Notes under the pieces: model-generated
What the model was told of the DNA's origin: nothing
Database searches by the model: none
What the model saw: the letters and a program-made list of their open reading frames with translations, nothing else
Position numbers and translations under genes: made by a program
Assembly: GCA_018242425.1 (NCBI GenBank)
Contig: JAFEBX010000011.1
Location: 186,001-250,000 of the forward strand
Origin: Pseudomonadota bacterium
Lineage (GTDB): Bacteria > Pseudomonadota > Gammaproteobacteria > Xanthomonadales > Xanthomonadaceae
DNA: 64,000 nt
Direction: 5' to 3'
In this document: positions 37,026 to 49,025 of the stretch, in pieces
How positions within the stretch are numbered: position 1 is the first letter of the stretch
Layout: each line of letters begins with the position of its first letter

Positions 37026-38174
37026 TCAGCGCAGGCCGGTTTCGTGACGGGCGATCACCAGACGCTGGATTTCGCTCGTGCCTTCGTAGATTTCGGTGAT
37101 CTTGGCGTCGCGGAAGTAACGCTCGATCGGCATTTCCTTGGAATACCCCATGCCGCCATGGATCTGCAGCGCCTGGTGGGTGATCCACATCGCCGCTTCC
37201 GAGGCGGTGAGCTTGGCGACCGCGGCTTCCGTCGTGAACTTCTTGCCCTGCCCCTTCAACCAGGCTGCGCGCAGCGTCAGCAGGAAGGCGGCGTCGAGCT
37301 TGCACTTCATGTCGGCGATCTTGGCCTGGGTCATCTGGAACGCGCCAATCGGCTGGCCGAAGGCCTTGCGCTCCTTGACGTAGGCGAGCGTTGCCTCATA
37401 GGCAGCACGGCCGATGCCGATCGCCTGCGACGCGATGCCGATGCGACCGGCGTCGAGCACGCTCATCGCGATCTTGAAACCGTGGCCTTCCTCGCCCAGC
37501 ACGTCTTCCGGCTGCGCGACGTAATCGGCGAACTCGATTTCACAAGTGGCCGAGGCGCGGATGCCGAGCTTGGGCTCGGTCTTGCCGCGGTGGAATCCGG
37601 CGCGATCACCGTCGATCAGGAAAGCGGTGATGCCGCGGGCACCCTTGTCGGGATCGGTCATCGCGAACAGCACGAAATACTTCGCCACCGGGCCGGAAGT
37701 GATCCAGCTCTTCTTGCCGTTGATCTTGAAACTGCCATCGGCTTGCTTCACCGCGCGGCAACGCATGGCGGTGGCATCGGAGCCGGACTGCGGCTCGGTC
37801 AGCGCGAAGGCGCCGATTTCCTTGCCTTCGGCGATCGCACGCACGTACTTCTGCTTCTGCGCTTCCGTGCCGTGGGTCAGGATGCCGTTGCAGAACAGCG
37901 AGTTGTTCACCGACATGATGGTGCTGTGGGCGGCGTCGCCCTGCGCGATCTCGATCATCGCCAGCACGTAGGCGATCGGGTCCATCTCCGCGCCGCCATA
38001 TTCGCCCGGCACCTCGATGCCCATCAGGCCGTTTTCGCCAAGGAGGCGGATGTTTTCGAGCGGGAATTCACCGCTGCGATCGTGGTCTTCGGCGGACGGG
38101 CCGATCTTCTCCTGCGCGATCCGGCGCGCCACGTCCTGAATCATCAACTGCTCTTCGGTGAAGCTGAAATCCAC
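37026..38174 (-). CDS. Acyl-CoA dehydrogenase (short/medium-chain type)
   Basis: A 382-residue FAD enzyme that introduces the alpha-beta double bond in acyl-CoA. Three domains are seen, with FALTEPQSGSDA (FAD-binding segment), WITSGPVAKYF, QIHGGMGYSKEMPIERYFRD and catalytic Glu364 in EIYEGTSEIQR. It resembles butyryl-CoA/isobutyryl-CoA type dehydrogenases, so amino-acid or short fatty-acid oxidation is likely; the exact chain length cannot be read. GTG codons occur at 38180 and 38174; the latter has GGGG at 8 nt and starts VDFSFTEEQ as usual for the family. A TACAAT box at 38207-38212 may serve as its -10. Confidence 0.92.
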   Translation of the reverse strand: MDFSFTEEQLMIQDVARRIAQEKIGPSAEDHDRSGEFPLENIRLLGENGLMGIEVPGEYGGAEMDPIAYVLAMIEIAQGDAAHSTIMSVNNSLFCNGILTHGTEAQKQKYVRAIAEGKEIGAFALTEPQSGSDATAMRCRAVKQADGSFKINGKKSWITSGPVAKYFVLFAMTDPDKGARGITAFLIDGDRAGFHRGKTEPKLGIRASATCEIEFADYVAQPEDVLGEEGHGFKIAMSVLDAGRIGIASQAIGIGRAAYEATLAYVKERKAFGQPIGAFQMTQAKIADMKCKLDAAFLLTLRAAWLKGQGKKFTTEAAVAKLTASEAAMWITHQALQIHGGMGYSKEMPIERYFRDAKITEIYEGTSEIQRLVIARHETGLR

Positions 38175-38241
38175 GATCACGTCCCCAATCGGAGTTGGAA
38201 AACGGAATTGTATCCCGTGAAACTTTCCATTCGCTCCCGAC

Positions 38242-38270
38242 TTGACCGTTTCAGACCCTTGCGCGACAAT
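38242..38270 (+). promoter_or_regulatory. Promoter of the sahR-metH operon
   Basis: TTGACC (38242-38247) and GACAAT (38265-38270) are separated by 17 nt. The -10 abuts the large operator palindrome, which covers the predicted start region, a geometry suited to repression. Confidence 0.65.
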
Positions 38271-38300
38271 ATATCTTTAAATCCGGATAGAGCGATATAT
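38269..38300 (+). promoter_or_regulatory. 32-bp palindromic operator, probable SahR-type autoregulatory site
   Basis: Perfect outer arms ATATATC (38269-38275) and GATATAT (38294-38300) lie symmetrically around a central ATCCGGAT (38281-38288), each separated by 5 nt. The right arm includes the first bases of the sahR ATG. Binding of the encoded ArsR-type regulator here would block the -10/start region. The symmetry is seen directly; the regulator assignment is inferred. Confidence 0.75.
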
Positions 38301-39228
38301 GGATCTGGAAGGCTGGTCGAACCGCCTCAAGGTATTCGCCGATGCGACCCGCGTGCGCCTGCTCGTGCTGCTGGCACGCGAGGAATTCACCGTCGCCGAG
38401 CTTGCCGCCATCACCGGGCTGGCGCAACCACGCGTCTCCACCCATCTGGCCCGATTGAAGGAAGCCGGACTGGTGCGCGATCGCCGTTCAGGTGTCTCCG
38501 CCTATTACCGCTTTGACGAGGACGCGCTCGACGCCGCGCAGCAAAGCCTGTGGCAGGCCTTGCGCAACGGCAGCGACGATCCCCTGCTGAACCAGGACGC
38601 CGCGCGCATCCCGGGAGTGATGGCCGCGCGTGCCAGCGACCAGAACTGGGCCGACAGCGTCGCCGGCGACATGGAGCGCCACTATTCACCGGGTCGCACC
38701 TGGGAAGCGCTGGCGCGTTCTGCGCTGCCATTGCTGGAACCAGGCGACGTCCTCGACATTGCGTCCGGCGATGGCGTGCTAGCCGAACTGCTGGCGCCGC
38801 ATTCGGATCGTTATGTCTGCCTTGACGCCAGCGCCCGCGTGGTAAACGCCGCCAGCGAACGCCTGCGCACCTATCCCAACGTCGAGGTCCGCGAGGGCGA
38901 CATGCACGCCCTGCCCTTCGACGATGCCAGCTTCGACCTGGTGGTGCTGATGCACGCACTCACTTACGCCGCGAAGCCGCAACAGGCCGTCGCTGAAGCT
39001 GCGCGCGTATTGCGCCCGGGTGGCCGCCTGTTGCTGTCCAGCCTCGGCAAGCACGCCCATGCCACCGCTGCGCAACCGTTTGGCCACGTCAATCTCGGCT
39101 TCACCGTCAAGGAATTGCAGAAGTTCGTCGAGAAGGCCGGGCTGCGCGGCGATAGCGCCGCGAGCATCACCCGCGAACGCCGTCCGCCGCATTTCGAAGT
39201 CATCTCGCTGATCGGGACCAAGCCATGA
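38299..39228 (+). CDS. sahR: ArsR-type regulator fused to a SAM-dependent methyltransferase domain (SahR-like)
   Basis: A 309-residue protein. Residues 1-95 are an ArsR winged helix ([20 protein letters not shown], then [15 protein letters not shown]); residues 115-309 are a class I methyltransferase fold with SAM motif VLDIASGDG and a motif II region [17 protein letters not shown]. Proteins of this build upstream of methionine-cycle genes are known as SahR, a regulator that senses S-adenosylhomocysteine, so the methyltransferase part probably acts as the ligand pocket. It precedes the two metH genes and overlaps the first by 4 nt. A palindromic site covers its own start. Whether it has catalytic activity is unknown. 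Confidence 0.87.
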   Translation: MDLEGWSNRLKVFADATRVRLLVLLAREEFTVAELAAITGLAQPRVSTHLARLKEAGLVRDRRSGVSAYYRFDEDALDAAQQSLWQALRNGSDDPLLNQDAARIPGVMAARASDQNWADSVAGDMERHYSPGRTWEALARSALPLLEPGDVLDIASGDGVLAELLAPHSDRYVCLDASARVVNAASERLRTYPNVEVREGDMHALPFDDASFDLVVLMHALTYAAKPQQAVAEAARVLRPGGRLLLSSLGKHAHATAAQPFGHVNLGFTVKELQKFVEKAGLRGDSAASITRERRPPHFEVISLIGTKP

Positions 39229-40321
39229 GCACTCTCCCATGGAAGAACCCCCAACGCGCCGAAGCGCTGCAGCGGGCACTGGGCGAACGCATCCTCGTCC
39301 TCGATGGCGCGATGGGCACGATGATCCAGCGCCACGAACTGCAGGAAGCCGACTATCGCGGTGAACGCTTCGCCGAAGGCTATGACGCATTGTTCGCCAC
39401 CGATGGCCATGCGCATGGCCCCGGCTGTGGCTGCGAAGGCCACGACCAGCGCGGCAACAACGACCTGCTAACGCTGACGCGCCCCGACATCATCCGCGAC
39501 ATCCACGCGCAGTACCTCGCTGCCGGTGCCGACCTGATCGAGACTAATACCTTCAACTCGACCAGCATCTCGTTGTCCGACTATCGCCTCACCCACCTGG
39601 TGCGCGAGCTCAATCGCGAAGGCGCACGCATCGCCCGCGAAACCGCCGACGCCGCGGAAGCAAAGGATCCATCGAGGCCGCGTTTCGTGGTCGGCGTGCT
39701 CGGGCCCACGAGTCGCACCGCCTCGCTGTCACCCGACGTCAATCGCCCCGGGTTCCGCGCCATCAGTTTCGACGAGCTGCGCGACGCCTATCGCGAAGCC
39801 GCGGAAGGATTGATAGAAGGCGGCGCCGACATCCTGATGGTGGAGACGGTGTTCGATACCCTCAACGCCAAGGCCGCGCTGTTCGCGATCGAGGAAGCCT
39901 TCGACGCCCACGGCGAGCGCCTGCCGGTGATGATCTCCGGCACGATCACCGATGCCTCCGGCCGCACGCTGTCCGGCCAGACCGCGGAAGCGTTCTGGTA
40001 TTCGCTGCGTCATTCGCGACCGATGGGCATCGGCCTCAACTGCGCGCTCGGCGCCAAGGACCTCCGCCCGCACGTCGAAGCGCTGTCCATCGTCGCAGAC
40101 ACGTATGTCACCGCGCATCCCAACGCCGGCCTGCCCAACGCCTTCGGCGGCTACGACGAAACACCGGAAGACATGGCGCTGATCCTTCGTGAATTCGCGC
40201 AATCGGGACTGCTCAACGTGGTCGGCGGCTGCTGCGGCACCACGCCGGAACACATCGCCGCGATCGCCGCCGCGGTGGGCGACGTATCGCCTCGCGCGAT
40301 TCCGCGACTGGAGAATGCCGC

Positions 40322-40325
<4 letters not shown>
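39225..40325 (+). CDS. metH: Methionine synthase, homocysteine-binding subunit (split MetH, N-terminal part)
   Basis: A 366-residue protein equal to the first module of cobalamin-dependent methionine synthase. It starts with the [13 protein letters not shown] motif and binds homocysteine through zinc ligands Cys273 (LNCALG), Cys336 and Cys337 (GGCCGT). The rest of MetH is encoded by the next gene, which begins with GTG overlapping this stop by 4 nt. Both halves have complete domain borders, so this is a real gene split rather than a frameshift; related bacteria share the arrangement. An insertion with His/Cys-rich [12 protein letters not shown] near residue 65 is notable. Confidence 0.94.
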
Positions 40326-43003
<2,678 letters not shown>

Positions 43004-43014
43004 TCCCGCCACGT

Positions 43015-43020
43015 TAAGCT
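43015..43020 (+). promoter_or_regulatory. -10 element, probable leaderless promoter of the acyltransferase gene
   Basis: TAAGCT ends 6 nt before the ATG at 43027, the same hexamer and spacing as at 3116-3121. This supports the ATG at 43027 over a GTG at 43021. Confidence 0.45.
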
Positions 43021-43026
43021 GTGGCG

Positions 43027-44067
43027 ATGATGCCGACCGCCCGCGACAACTTCCTGCCCTTGCGCCACCTCGCCGCAGCCATGGTCATCTATGGCCATGC
43101 CTACGCGCTGACCCACCATGCCCCCGACGATGTCGATCTCGTCCAGCGCTTCATGCCCGGCTATTACGCCGGCAGCCTCGCGGTGTTTTTTTTCTTCGCG
43201 ATCAGCGGTTATCTCGTCACCCTCAGCCTGCTGCGCCAGCCCTCGATCCTGCGTTACGTGCGCAACCGGGTCGTGCGCATCTGGCCGGCCTACATCGCCT
43301 GCATCCTGTTCTGCACGCTGGTGATCGGCTTGGCATGGACCACCCTTTCATCGTCGGCCTATCTGCATGACAAGGCGACCTGGCACTTCATCCTCGGCAA
43401 CGCGGTCCCAAAATCCTTCGTATGGAACTTGCCCGGGGTATTCGCATCCAACCCCTACCCGAACGTGGTCAACGGCAGCCTTTGGTCGCTGGCGGTGGAA
43501 GTGCGTTGGTACCTCTGGCTGGGCATCCTCGCTGCGTTGACGCTGGTGCGCCGGCGGCCGGCATTCACCGCGGTCGCTGGCGCGTGGATCCTGTGGTGCG
43601 CATGGCAGTGGTGGCATGGCGTTCCCGATGCCCGCGACGTGCGCGCACTCGGTTGCATCTTCCTCGGTGGCGGTATGTGCGCGATATGGCGCGATCGCCT
43701 GGCGATCACCCACGTCGGCATGGCGGGACTGATCGTGCTCGCCGCGATCGCGCACGGTAGTCGCTGGTTCGGTCCGATCGCTGCAATCGCCGCCCTGCAC
43801 TTCTGCCTGTGGGCGGCCTATCGCCTGCCGGCGCTGCCATGGCCGCGTCGGATCGACTGGTCCTACGGATTGTTCCTCTACGGATTCCCGGTGGAACAGT
43901 GCATCGCCGCGTGGAATCCGGCAATCACGCCGCTTGCGATGTTGCCGTTGGCGCTGGCCGGTGCGGCGATTCTTGCGGCGATCTCGTGGCACGCCATCGA
44001 ACGCCCCCTGCTTGATCGCTTCAAGGGCAAGGACGCGGGCACGGAAACGCCTTTGCCCGCGGTGTGA
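43027..44067 (+). CDS. Acyltransferase 3 family membrane protein
   Basis: A roughly 346-residue polytopic inner-membrane enzyme of the acyltransferase 3 family, which O-acylates (often acetylates) surface sugars. The N-terminal block contains LPLRHLAAAMVIYGHAYAL with the conserved catalytic-type His, then FFFAISGYLV and RNRVVRIWPAY, followed by about ten hydrophobic segments and a C-terminal HAIERPL motif. The acceptor is unknown; no polysaccharide cluster adjoins it. A T8 tract at 43186-43193 lies early in the gene and could allow slippage. It converges on the next gene with a GCCCGC/GCGGGC hairpin overlapping its stop. Confidence 0.9.
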   Translation: MMPTARDNFLPLRHLAAAMVIYGHAYALTHHAPDDVDLVQRFMPGYYAGSLAVFFFFAISGYLVTLSLLRQPSILRYVRNRVVRIWPAYIACILFCTLVIGLAWTTLSSSAYLHDKATWHFILGNAVPKSFVWNLPGVFASNPYPNVVNGSLWSLAVEVRWYLWLGILAALTLVRRRPAFTAVAGAWILWCAWQWWHGVPDARDVRALGCIFLGGGMCAIWRDRLAITHVGMAGLIVLAAIAHGSRWFGPIAAIAALHFCLWAAYRLPALPWPRRIDWSYGLFLYGFPVEQCIAAWNPAITPLAMLPLALAGAAILAAISWHAIERPLLDRFKGKDAGTETPLPAV

Positions 44068-44073
44068 GCGGGC

Positions 44074-44859
44074 TCAGTGTCCGCGCGCCAGCACGATGGA
44101 AACGCCGAATCCCGCCTGCCAGTCCGGGCTGGAGTGGTCGAGTCCGCGCAGCACCCAGCCATCCAGTTGCACGCGGTGATCGAGCAGCATCGTCAACCCG
44201 CCACCGGCGACACGCGCGTGGTCGATGCCGTTGCCGAAACCGGCTTCGACATAGCCGGACAGCGCGTCGGTGAACGGAAAACCGTAGGACGCCGCCGACA
44301 TCCAGCCCCGCCCCTGCTGTTGGGAATCACGCGCGAGATAACCACCGAAGCTGCGGCTGTTGCCGAGATCGCGCGTGACCGCGACGGCAAGCTGGTCGGC
44401 ATGGCCGGACGATCCGAAGGGCTGTCCACCCGACGCGAATTTGTGCGTCGCCAGCAATGCCGCAGTCCAAGCCTGCGACGACAGCGGCAGCGTCCACTTC
44501 AGCGCTACGTCGCTATCACCCTGGCCGTGCACATGCGTTCTAGTCGCTGCGCGCGTTTCCTGGTACGCATAGGGCGTTCCAGCGAATTGCAGTTCAATGC
44601 CATGGCCCAGCCCCATGCGCAGGCGGCTGTCGGCATTGGCCTGCACGGTTGTCGCATCACCATCGTGTTGCCAGCTGGCGTCGGGCAGGCCCTGCTCCCA
44701 GACCAAGCCACCGCGGGGAAGCGACCACGACGCGAACGACAATCCCGGGCGGTCGAATTGCGTGTCGGCATCCGATTGTTGTTGCGCCGTTTGCGCAAAA
44801 GAACACACCGGCCATGCAAGGATCGCGAGCAGGACACGGGGCGCGATCCGACCGACCAT
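44074..44859 (-). CDS. Predicted outer-membrane protein (phenol MetA/transporter-like beta-barrel)
   Basis: A 261-residue protein with a signal peptide (MVGRIAPRVLLAILAWPVCSFAQ) and a mature part made of alternating amphipathic strands rich in Gly, Ser and aromatics (for example GHGIELQFAGTPYAY, DVALKWTLPLS and YVEAGFGNGID), ending in a hydrophobic strand. The pattern fits the COG4313/Phenol_MetA_deg group of putative outer-membrane transporters, whose substrates are mostly unknown. The start at 44859 follows the DUF2058 stop by 4 nt on the same strand. Confidence 0.72.
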   Translation of the reverse strand: MVGRIAPRVLLAILAWPVCSFAQTAQQQSDADTQFDRPGLSFASWSLPRGGLVWEQGLPDASWQHDGDATTVQANADSRLRMGLGHGIELQFAGTPYAYQETRAATRTHVHGQGDSDVALKWTLPLSSQAWTAALLATHKFASGGQPFGSSGHADQLAVAVTRDLGNSRSFGGYLARDSQQQGRGWMSAASYGFPFTDALSGYVEAGFGNGIDHARVAGGGLTMLLDHRVQLDGWVLRGLDHSSPDWQAGFGVSIVLARGH

Positions 44860-44863
44860 CACA

Positions 44864-45451
44864 TCACCACACCAGGTCGTCGGGCACCTGGAATTGCGGA
44901 TCACTGTACGGATCGTCCGCGGCAGGCGCGTCGGGATCGACCTTCAGCGCGACGGCAGGCGCAAAGATCCGTTCGGCTTCCGCCAGCACCTCGGCGGTGA
45001 CCAGCTGGTAACGACCGTTCAACTGCACCACGCCCAGTTCCCCGGCGTTGAGTCGCGGCAATTGTTCGGCAGTGACGTAGATGCGCTTGATCTTCCCGCC
45101 GTAATCGAAATGCCTTGCGATTTCGGCATCGACGGCATTCAGCGATTTCCCCTCGAGGAAAGTCGCCAGCTTTTCACGCGCTTCGCGACGCAGCCGCGCT
45201 TCTTCCTGGCGTTGGCGTTCGGCTTCGATGCGGTCGGCCTTTTCCTTCTCGGCGCGCATCGCATAGGCCTTGCCGAGATCCATTTCGCCAGACTGCGACT
45301 TGCGCTTGGGCGGCGCCCCCTTGCCGTCCCTGCGTGGCACATGGCCCTGCTTGCCCTTGCCTGCAGGCGTGGTTTGTTTTGGCTTGGGTGCCGGTTTCGG
45401 CGCCGGCTTGAAGCCCAGGCCGAGCAACTGGTCGCGCAACGAATCGGTCAT
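44864..45451 (-). CDS. DUF2058 (YaiL-like) protein
   Basis: A 195-residue cytosolic protein. It starts MTDSLRDQLLGLGFK, the family signature, continues with a Lys/Pro-rich basic linker (about 15-55) and a charged coiled-coil segment (EKEKADRIEAERQRQEEARL), and ends with a small domain carrying FDYGGKIKRIYVT and a VVQLNGRYQLV strand. E. coli YaiL is described as a nucleoprotein/polynucleotide-associated factor, but its role is unclear. It follows slyX by 5 nt. Confidence 0.88.
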   Translation of the reverse strand: MTDSLRDQLLGLGFKPAPKPAPKPKQTTPAGKGKQGHVPRRDGKGAPPKRKSQSGEMDLGKAYAMRAEKEKADRIEAERQRQEEARLRREAREKLATFLEGKSLNAVDAEIARHFDYGGKIKRIYVTAEQLPRLNAGELGVVQLNGRYQLVTAEVLAEAERIFAPAVALKVDPDAPAADDPYSDPQFQVPDDLVW

Positions 45452-45456
45452 TTCAA

Positions 45457-45669
45457 TCAGTAGTGGGGCGGCGGCGGTTCATCGGCGGGATCGGCACTCA
45501 CGCCCGATCCGCGCGCGGATTTCAATTCTTCGATCACGCGGCGCAAGGCAGCCTCGTGGCGTGCGATGTCGCTACGCGCATCAGCCAGTGCGTCGCTGAG
45601 CTCGATCAACGCCTGCTCCTGGAAGGTCAGGCGGGTTTCAAGTTCCTCGATTCGCGACTGTTCGCTCAT
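45457..45669 (-). CDS. slyX: SlyX family protein
   Basis: A 70-residue protein that is almost entirely coiled coil (residues 5-50, [20 protein letters not shown]) with a conserved short tail ending PPPPHY, the hallmark of SlyX. Function is unknown although the family is common in proteobacteria. The start overlaps the ugd stop by 4 nt. Confidence 0.92.
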   Translation of the reverse strand: MSEQSRIEELETRLTFQEQALIELSDALADARSDIARHEAALRRVIEELKSARGSGVSADPADEPPPPHY

Positions 45670-47015
45670 GCCACGCGCACGGAACGGCCGCGACCGATGC
45701 CCCAGTAGGCCAGGCCGTTGGCTTCAACCTCTTCCGGGTCGTAGAGATTGCGGCCATCGAACACCACGCGATCGCGCAGGCGTTCCGCCAGCATATTGAA
45801 ATCGGGACTGCGGAACTGCTTCCACTCGGTGATCACGACCAGCGCATCGACACCGTCGGCCAGCGTGTCGGCACGCAGGTCGCACAGCATCAGGTCGTCG
45901 CGATCGCCGAAGATGCGATGCGCTTCCTCGCGCGCTTCCGGATCATAGGCGCGCACCTTGGCGCCGGCCTCCCACAACTGTTGCAGCAGGCGGCGGCTCG
46001 AGGCTTCGCGCATGTCGTCGGTATTCGGCTTGAACGCCAAGCCCCACAGCGCGATGGTCTTGCCCTTCAGCGCCGCGGCACTGCCGTAGTGGCGAACCAT
46101 CAGTTCGAACAGATGGCTCTTCTGATTCTCGTTCACCGCCTCGACCGCGTTCAACAGCAGCGATTCATAGCGATATTGCGACGCCGTCTTCGCCAGCGCC
46201 TGCACGTCCTTGGGGAAGCAGGAACCACCGTAACCGGCGCCGGGGTAGATGAAGTGCCAGCCGATGCGCGGATCGGAGCCGATGCCCTTGCGCACATGCT
46301 CGATGTCGGCGCCGACGCGCTCGGCGATGTTGGCCATCTCGTTCATGAAACTGATCTTGGTGGCGAGCATCGCGTTCGCGGCGTACTTGGTCAGTTCCGC
46401 CGAACGCACGTCCATCGTCACCACGCGGTCGTGGTTGCGGTTGAACGGCGCGTACAACTTCTTCATCACCGCGATCGCGCTGTCGCTGGACGACCCGATG
46501 ACGATGCGATCCGGGCGCATGCAGTCCTCGACCGCCGCGCCTTCCTTGAGGAATTCCGGGTTCGAGACCACGTCGAAGCGCACGTCGACGCCACGTGCCT
46601 GCAACTCCGCGGCAATCACCGCAGACACCTTGTCGGCGGTGCCCACGGGCACCGTCGACTTGTCGACCACCACCAACGGCTTGTCCATGTGCTTGCCGAT
46701 GGTGCGCGCCACCGCCAGCACGTATTGCAGGTCGGCGCTGCCGTCCTCGTCGGGCGGCGTACCCACCGCGATGAACACCACGTCGCCGAAAGCAATCGCC
46801 TCGGCGGCGTCGGTGGTGAAGCGCAACCTTCCGGCGGCATGGTTGGACTTCACCATCGGCTCGAGGCCGGGTTCGTAGATCGGGATCACGCCGTTGTTGA
46901 GCCCGTCCACCTTGGCGGTGTCGATATCGACGCACACCACCTGGTGCCCCACTTCCGCGAGGCAGGTTCCGGTGACCAGGCCGACATAGCCGGTGCCGAA
47001 GATGGAAACGTGCAT
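45666..47015 (-). CDS. ugd: UDP-glucose 6-dehydrogenase
   Basis: A 449-residue enzyme that oxidises UDP-glucose to UDP-glucuronate with two NAD for exopolysaccharide or LPS sugars. The N-terminal Rossmann motif is [11 protein letters not shown], substrate-binding EFLKEG is present, and the catalytic Cys266 lies in YGGSCFPKD; the C-terminal UDP-binding domain ([14 protein letters not shown]) is complete. It has an SD GAGGA. The operon continues into slyX and DUF2058. No other polysaccharide genes are adjacent. Confidence 0.96.
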   Translation of the reverse strand: MHVSIFGTGYVGLVTGTCLAEVGHQVVCVDIDTAKVDGLNNGVIPIYEPGLEPMVKSNHAAGRLRFTTDAAEAIAFGDVVFIAVGTPPDEDGSADLQYVLAVARTIGKHMDKPLVVVDKSTVPVGTADKVSAVIAAELQARGVDVRFDVVSNPEFLKEGAAVEDCMRPDRIVIGSSSDSAIAVMKKLYAPFNRNHDRVVTMDVRSAELTKYAANAMLATKISFMNEMANIAERVGADIEHVRKGIGSDPRIGWHFIYPGAGYGGSCFPKDVQALAKTASQYRYESLLLNAVEAVNENQKSHLFELMVRHYGSAAALKGKTIALWGLAFKPNTDDMREASSRRLLQQLWEAGAKVRAYDPEAREEAHRIFGDRDDLMLCDLRADTLADGVDALVVITEWKQFRSPDFNMLAERLRDRVVFDGRNLYDPEEVEANGLAYWGIGRGRSVRVA

Positions 47016-47045
47016 GCGTCTTCCTCGTGCGTGGCGTGGTCGCGA

Positions 47046-47861
47046 TTACTTCTTCGGAGCGGCAGCGCCAGCCGGCGCCTTCTCGATGCTCACCAGCTCG
47101 ACATCGAACGCCAGCGTGGCGTTCGGCGGGATCGGGCCGCCCGGGGTGCCCTGCTCGCCATAGGCCAGCTTGGCCGGGATCCAGAACTTGTACTTGCTGC
47201 CGACGGTCATCAGCTGCACGCCTTCCGACCAGCCCGGAATCACCTTGTTGACCGGCATCATCGCCGGCTCGCCACCGTGGGCCTCGGTGCTGTCGAATTC
47301 CTTGCCGTCCAGCGTGGTGCCCTTGTACTTCACCTTGACCACGTCGGTCGGCTTCGGCTTGGGACCGGTACCTTCGCTCACCACCTGGTACTGCAGGCCC
47401 GAAGCGGTGGTCTTCACGTCCGGCTTCTTGCCGTTCTCGGCCAGGAACTTCTCGCCTTCCTCGCCGTTCTTCTTGGCATCGGTCATCGCCTTCTGCATCA
47501 TCTTCAGCTGCATGCGCTGGCTGAAGGCCTCGCCGACGGCGGCAGCCTGCTTGTCGTCCATCAACGGCTTCTCGCCGTTCATCGATGCGCGAATGCCTTT
47601 CATCATCACGTCGAGATCGATCTCGTCCTTGGCCGGCTCCAGCTGCTTGCCCATGTTCATGCCGAGCATGTAGCTGACCTGGTCCTTGTCGGTGGGCAGG
47701 CCGGCGATGGTCTGCGCCGGCTTGTCGGTGCTCTTGGCATCGGCGGCGGGCTTGGCGTCGGTCGATGCCGCGCCATCGGCAGGCTTCTTGCAGGCGCCCA
47801 GCGAGAACGTGATTGCGATCGCCAGCGACGACAGGACGATGAGGGAACGGCGATTGGACAT
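47046..47861 (-). CDS. FKBP-type peptidyl-prolyl isomerase, lipoprotein (Mip/FkpA-like)
   Basis: A 271-residue envelope isomerase. The signal peptide ends in a lipobox (LGAC, Cys about 23), so it is probably membrane anchored. Residues about 55-150 are the helical FKBP_N dimerisation domain (VSYMLGMNMGKQL, ending QKAMTDAKKNGEEGEKFLAENG) and residues 160-262 the FKBP domain (VKVKYKGTTLDGKEFDS, then IPGWSEGVQLM and PPNATLAFDVELV). It follows its paralogue by 73 nt on the same strand, a tandem duplication. The start MSNRRS has GGAG upstream. Confidence 0.93.
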   Translation of the reverse strand: MSNRRSLIVLSSLAIAITFSLGACKKPADGAASTDAKPAADAKSTDKPAQTIAGLPTDKDQVSYMLGMNMGKQLEPAKDEIDLDVMMKGIRASMNGEKPLMDDKQAAAVGEAFSQRMQLKMMQKAMTDAKKNGEEGEKFLAENGKKPDVKTTASGLQYQVVSEGTGPKPKPTDVVKVKYKGTTLDGKEFDSTEAHGGEPAMMPVNKVIPGWSEGVQLMTVGSKYKFWIPAKLAYGEQGTPGGPIPPNATLAFDVELVSIEKAPAGAAAPKK

Positions 47862-47934
47862 CGGGAACTCCGGTTTTCTTCTTGACCGCAAGATGCGGAT
47901 GAATGGCTGCGGACGAACCGCAGGGCAGATTACT

Positions 47935-48918
47935 TTAGCGACTCAGGCCGAGCAGTTCGACATCGAACACCAGCGTGGAGTTCGGCGGAATGCTCGGAGG
48001 CGAGCCCTTGGCGCCGTAGGCCAGCTGCGACGGGATCCAGAAACGGTAGCGACTGCCGACCGGCATCAACTGCAGGCCTTCCGTCCAGCCTGAGATCACC
48101 GCCTTCAGCGGGAAATTCGCATCCTTGTTGGCGTCGAAAACGTGGCCATCCAGCGTGCGGCCTTCGTAGCTGACGCGCACCGAGGAATCGGCGGACGGCC
48201 GCATGATGCCGCCACTGTCCTTCATCACCTGGTACTGCAGGCCGGTCCGTGTGGTCATCACGCCGGGCGCGGTGCGATTGCGGGCGAGGAACGCGTCACC
48301 TTCGCGCTTGTTGCGTACAGCCTCCGCCGCGCCGCGCACGCGCATCTTCACGATCAGTTGGTCGTGTGCCTGTTTCGCCTGGGCTTCATCGAGCAATGGC
48401 GTCTGCTTCAATGCGATCGCGCGCAGCCCCTGCATCACCAGCGGCAGATCGAATTCGGCGCGCGCCGGCGCCAGCGAACGACCGATGTCGATGCCGACCA
48501 GCTGCGCAACCTTGGCCGGCGTCACGCCCGGCGGGAACGCGGGAACCGGCGCATTCGACTTCCGCGCCTGGACGCGTTCGCCCAACGACATGCTCACTGC
48601 ACGCGCATCGTCCTGGGTGAGCAGCGGCTTGCCGCCATCCATCGTATTGCGGATGGCGTTTTCAAACTCGGCGAAATCGATGTCCTGGCCGACGTCGGCC
48701 ACCGTCTTGCCCACTTCCATTCCCACCATGTAGCTGATGCGATCGCGATCGGTGCGCAGATCCACCTTCGTCGCAGCCGGTGCGGTTGCCGGTTGTGCGG
48801 CAACTGGCTTCTTCGCGGCCTTCGCCTTGGTCTTCGTCTTCGCCGCATGGGCGATGCCTGGCGATACGGCGATGGCGAGGAGGACTGAAGCAAGCGCGGC
48901 GAAGCGAACCGGTGGCAT
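47935..48918 (-). CDS. FKBP-type peptidyl-prolyl isomerase with two FKBP_N-like segments
   Basis: A 327-residue periplasmic protein with a signal peptide (ending IAHAA). Two successive FKBP_N-like helical segments are visible: DRISYMVGMEVGKTVADV at about residues 58-115 and AKVAQLVGIDIGRSLAP at about 138-215. The FKBP domain follows (VRVSYEGRTLDGHVFDA and the SGWTEGLQLMPVGSRYRFWIP region). No lipobox is present. The extra N-terminal segment distinguishes it from its neighbour and suggests internal duplication. Tandem FKBP genes may share envelope-folding duties. Confidence 0.9.
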   Translation of the reverse strand: MPPVRFAALASVLLAIAVSPGIAHAAKTKTKAKAAKKPVAAQPATAPAATKVDLRTDRDRISYMVGMEVGKTVADVGQDIDFAEFENAIRNTMDGGKPLLTQDDARAVSMSLGERVQARKSNAPVPAFPPGVTPAKVAQLVGIDIGRSLAPARAEFDLPLVMQGLRAIALKQTPLLDEAQAKQAHDQLIVKMRVRGAAEAVRNKREGDAFLARNRTAPGVMTTRTGLQYQVMKDSGGIMRPSADSSVRVSYEGRTLDGHVFDANKDANFPLKAVISGWTEGLQLMPVGSRYRFWIPSQLAYGAKGSPPSIPPNSTLVFDVELLGLSR

Positions 48919-49025
48919 GGGGAAATCCGACGACTGGAAGCCCGCTATTCTGCGGGAAATCTGCACGGACGACGAGCGCAGCCGCGTTCCGGGGTCACGA
49001 CGGATTCATTGCGGTGCAAAAAGAA

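Noticed and set aside
32222..37099. A very long open frame on the plus strand opposite the glutamate dehydrogenase gene
   Set aside because: It is antisense to an unmistakable conserved gene, its protein is Arg/His/Gln-rich with no domain, and long antisense frames are expected at high GC3.
38181..38298. Possible SAM or SAH riboswitch ahead of the sahR-metH operon
   Set aside because: The leader after the predicted start is only about 20 nt and contains a DNA operator palindrome rather than a riboswitch fold.
44055..44073. GCCCGC/GCGGGC hairpin between the acyltransferase gene and the convergent gene as a terminator
   Set aside because: It overlaps the stop codon and has no T-rich tail in either direction, so it was mentioned but not listed as a feature.
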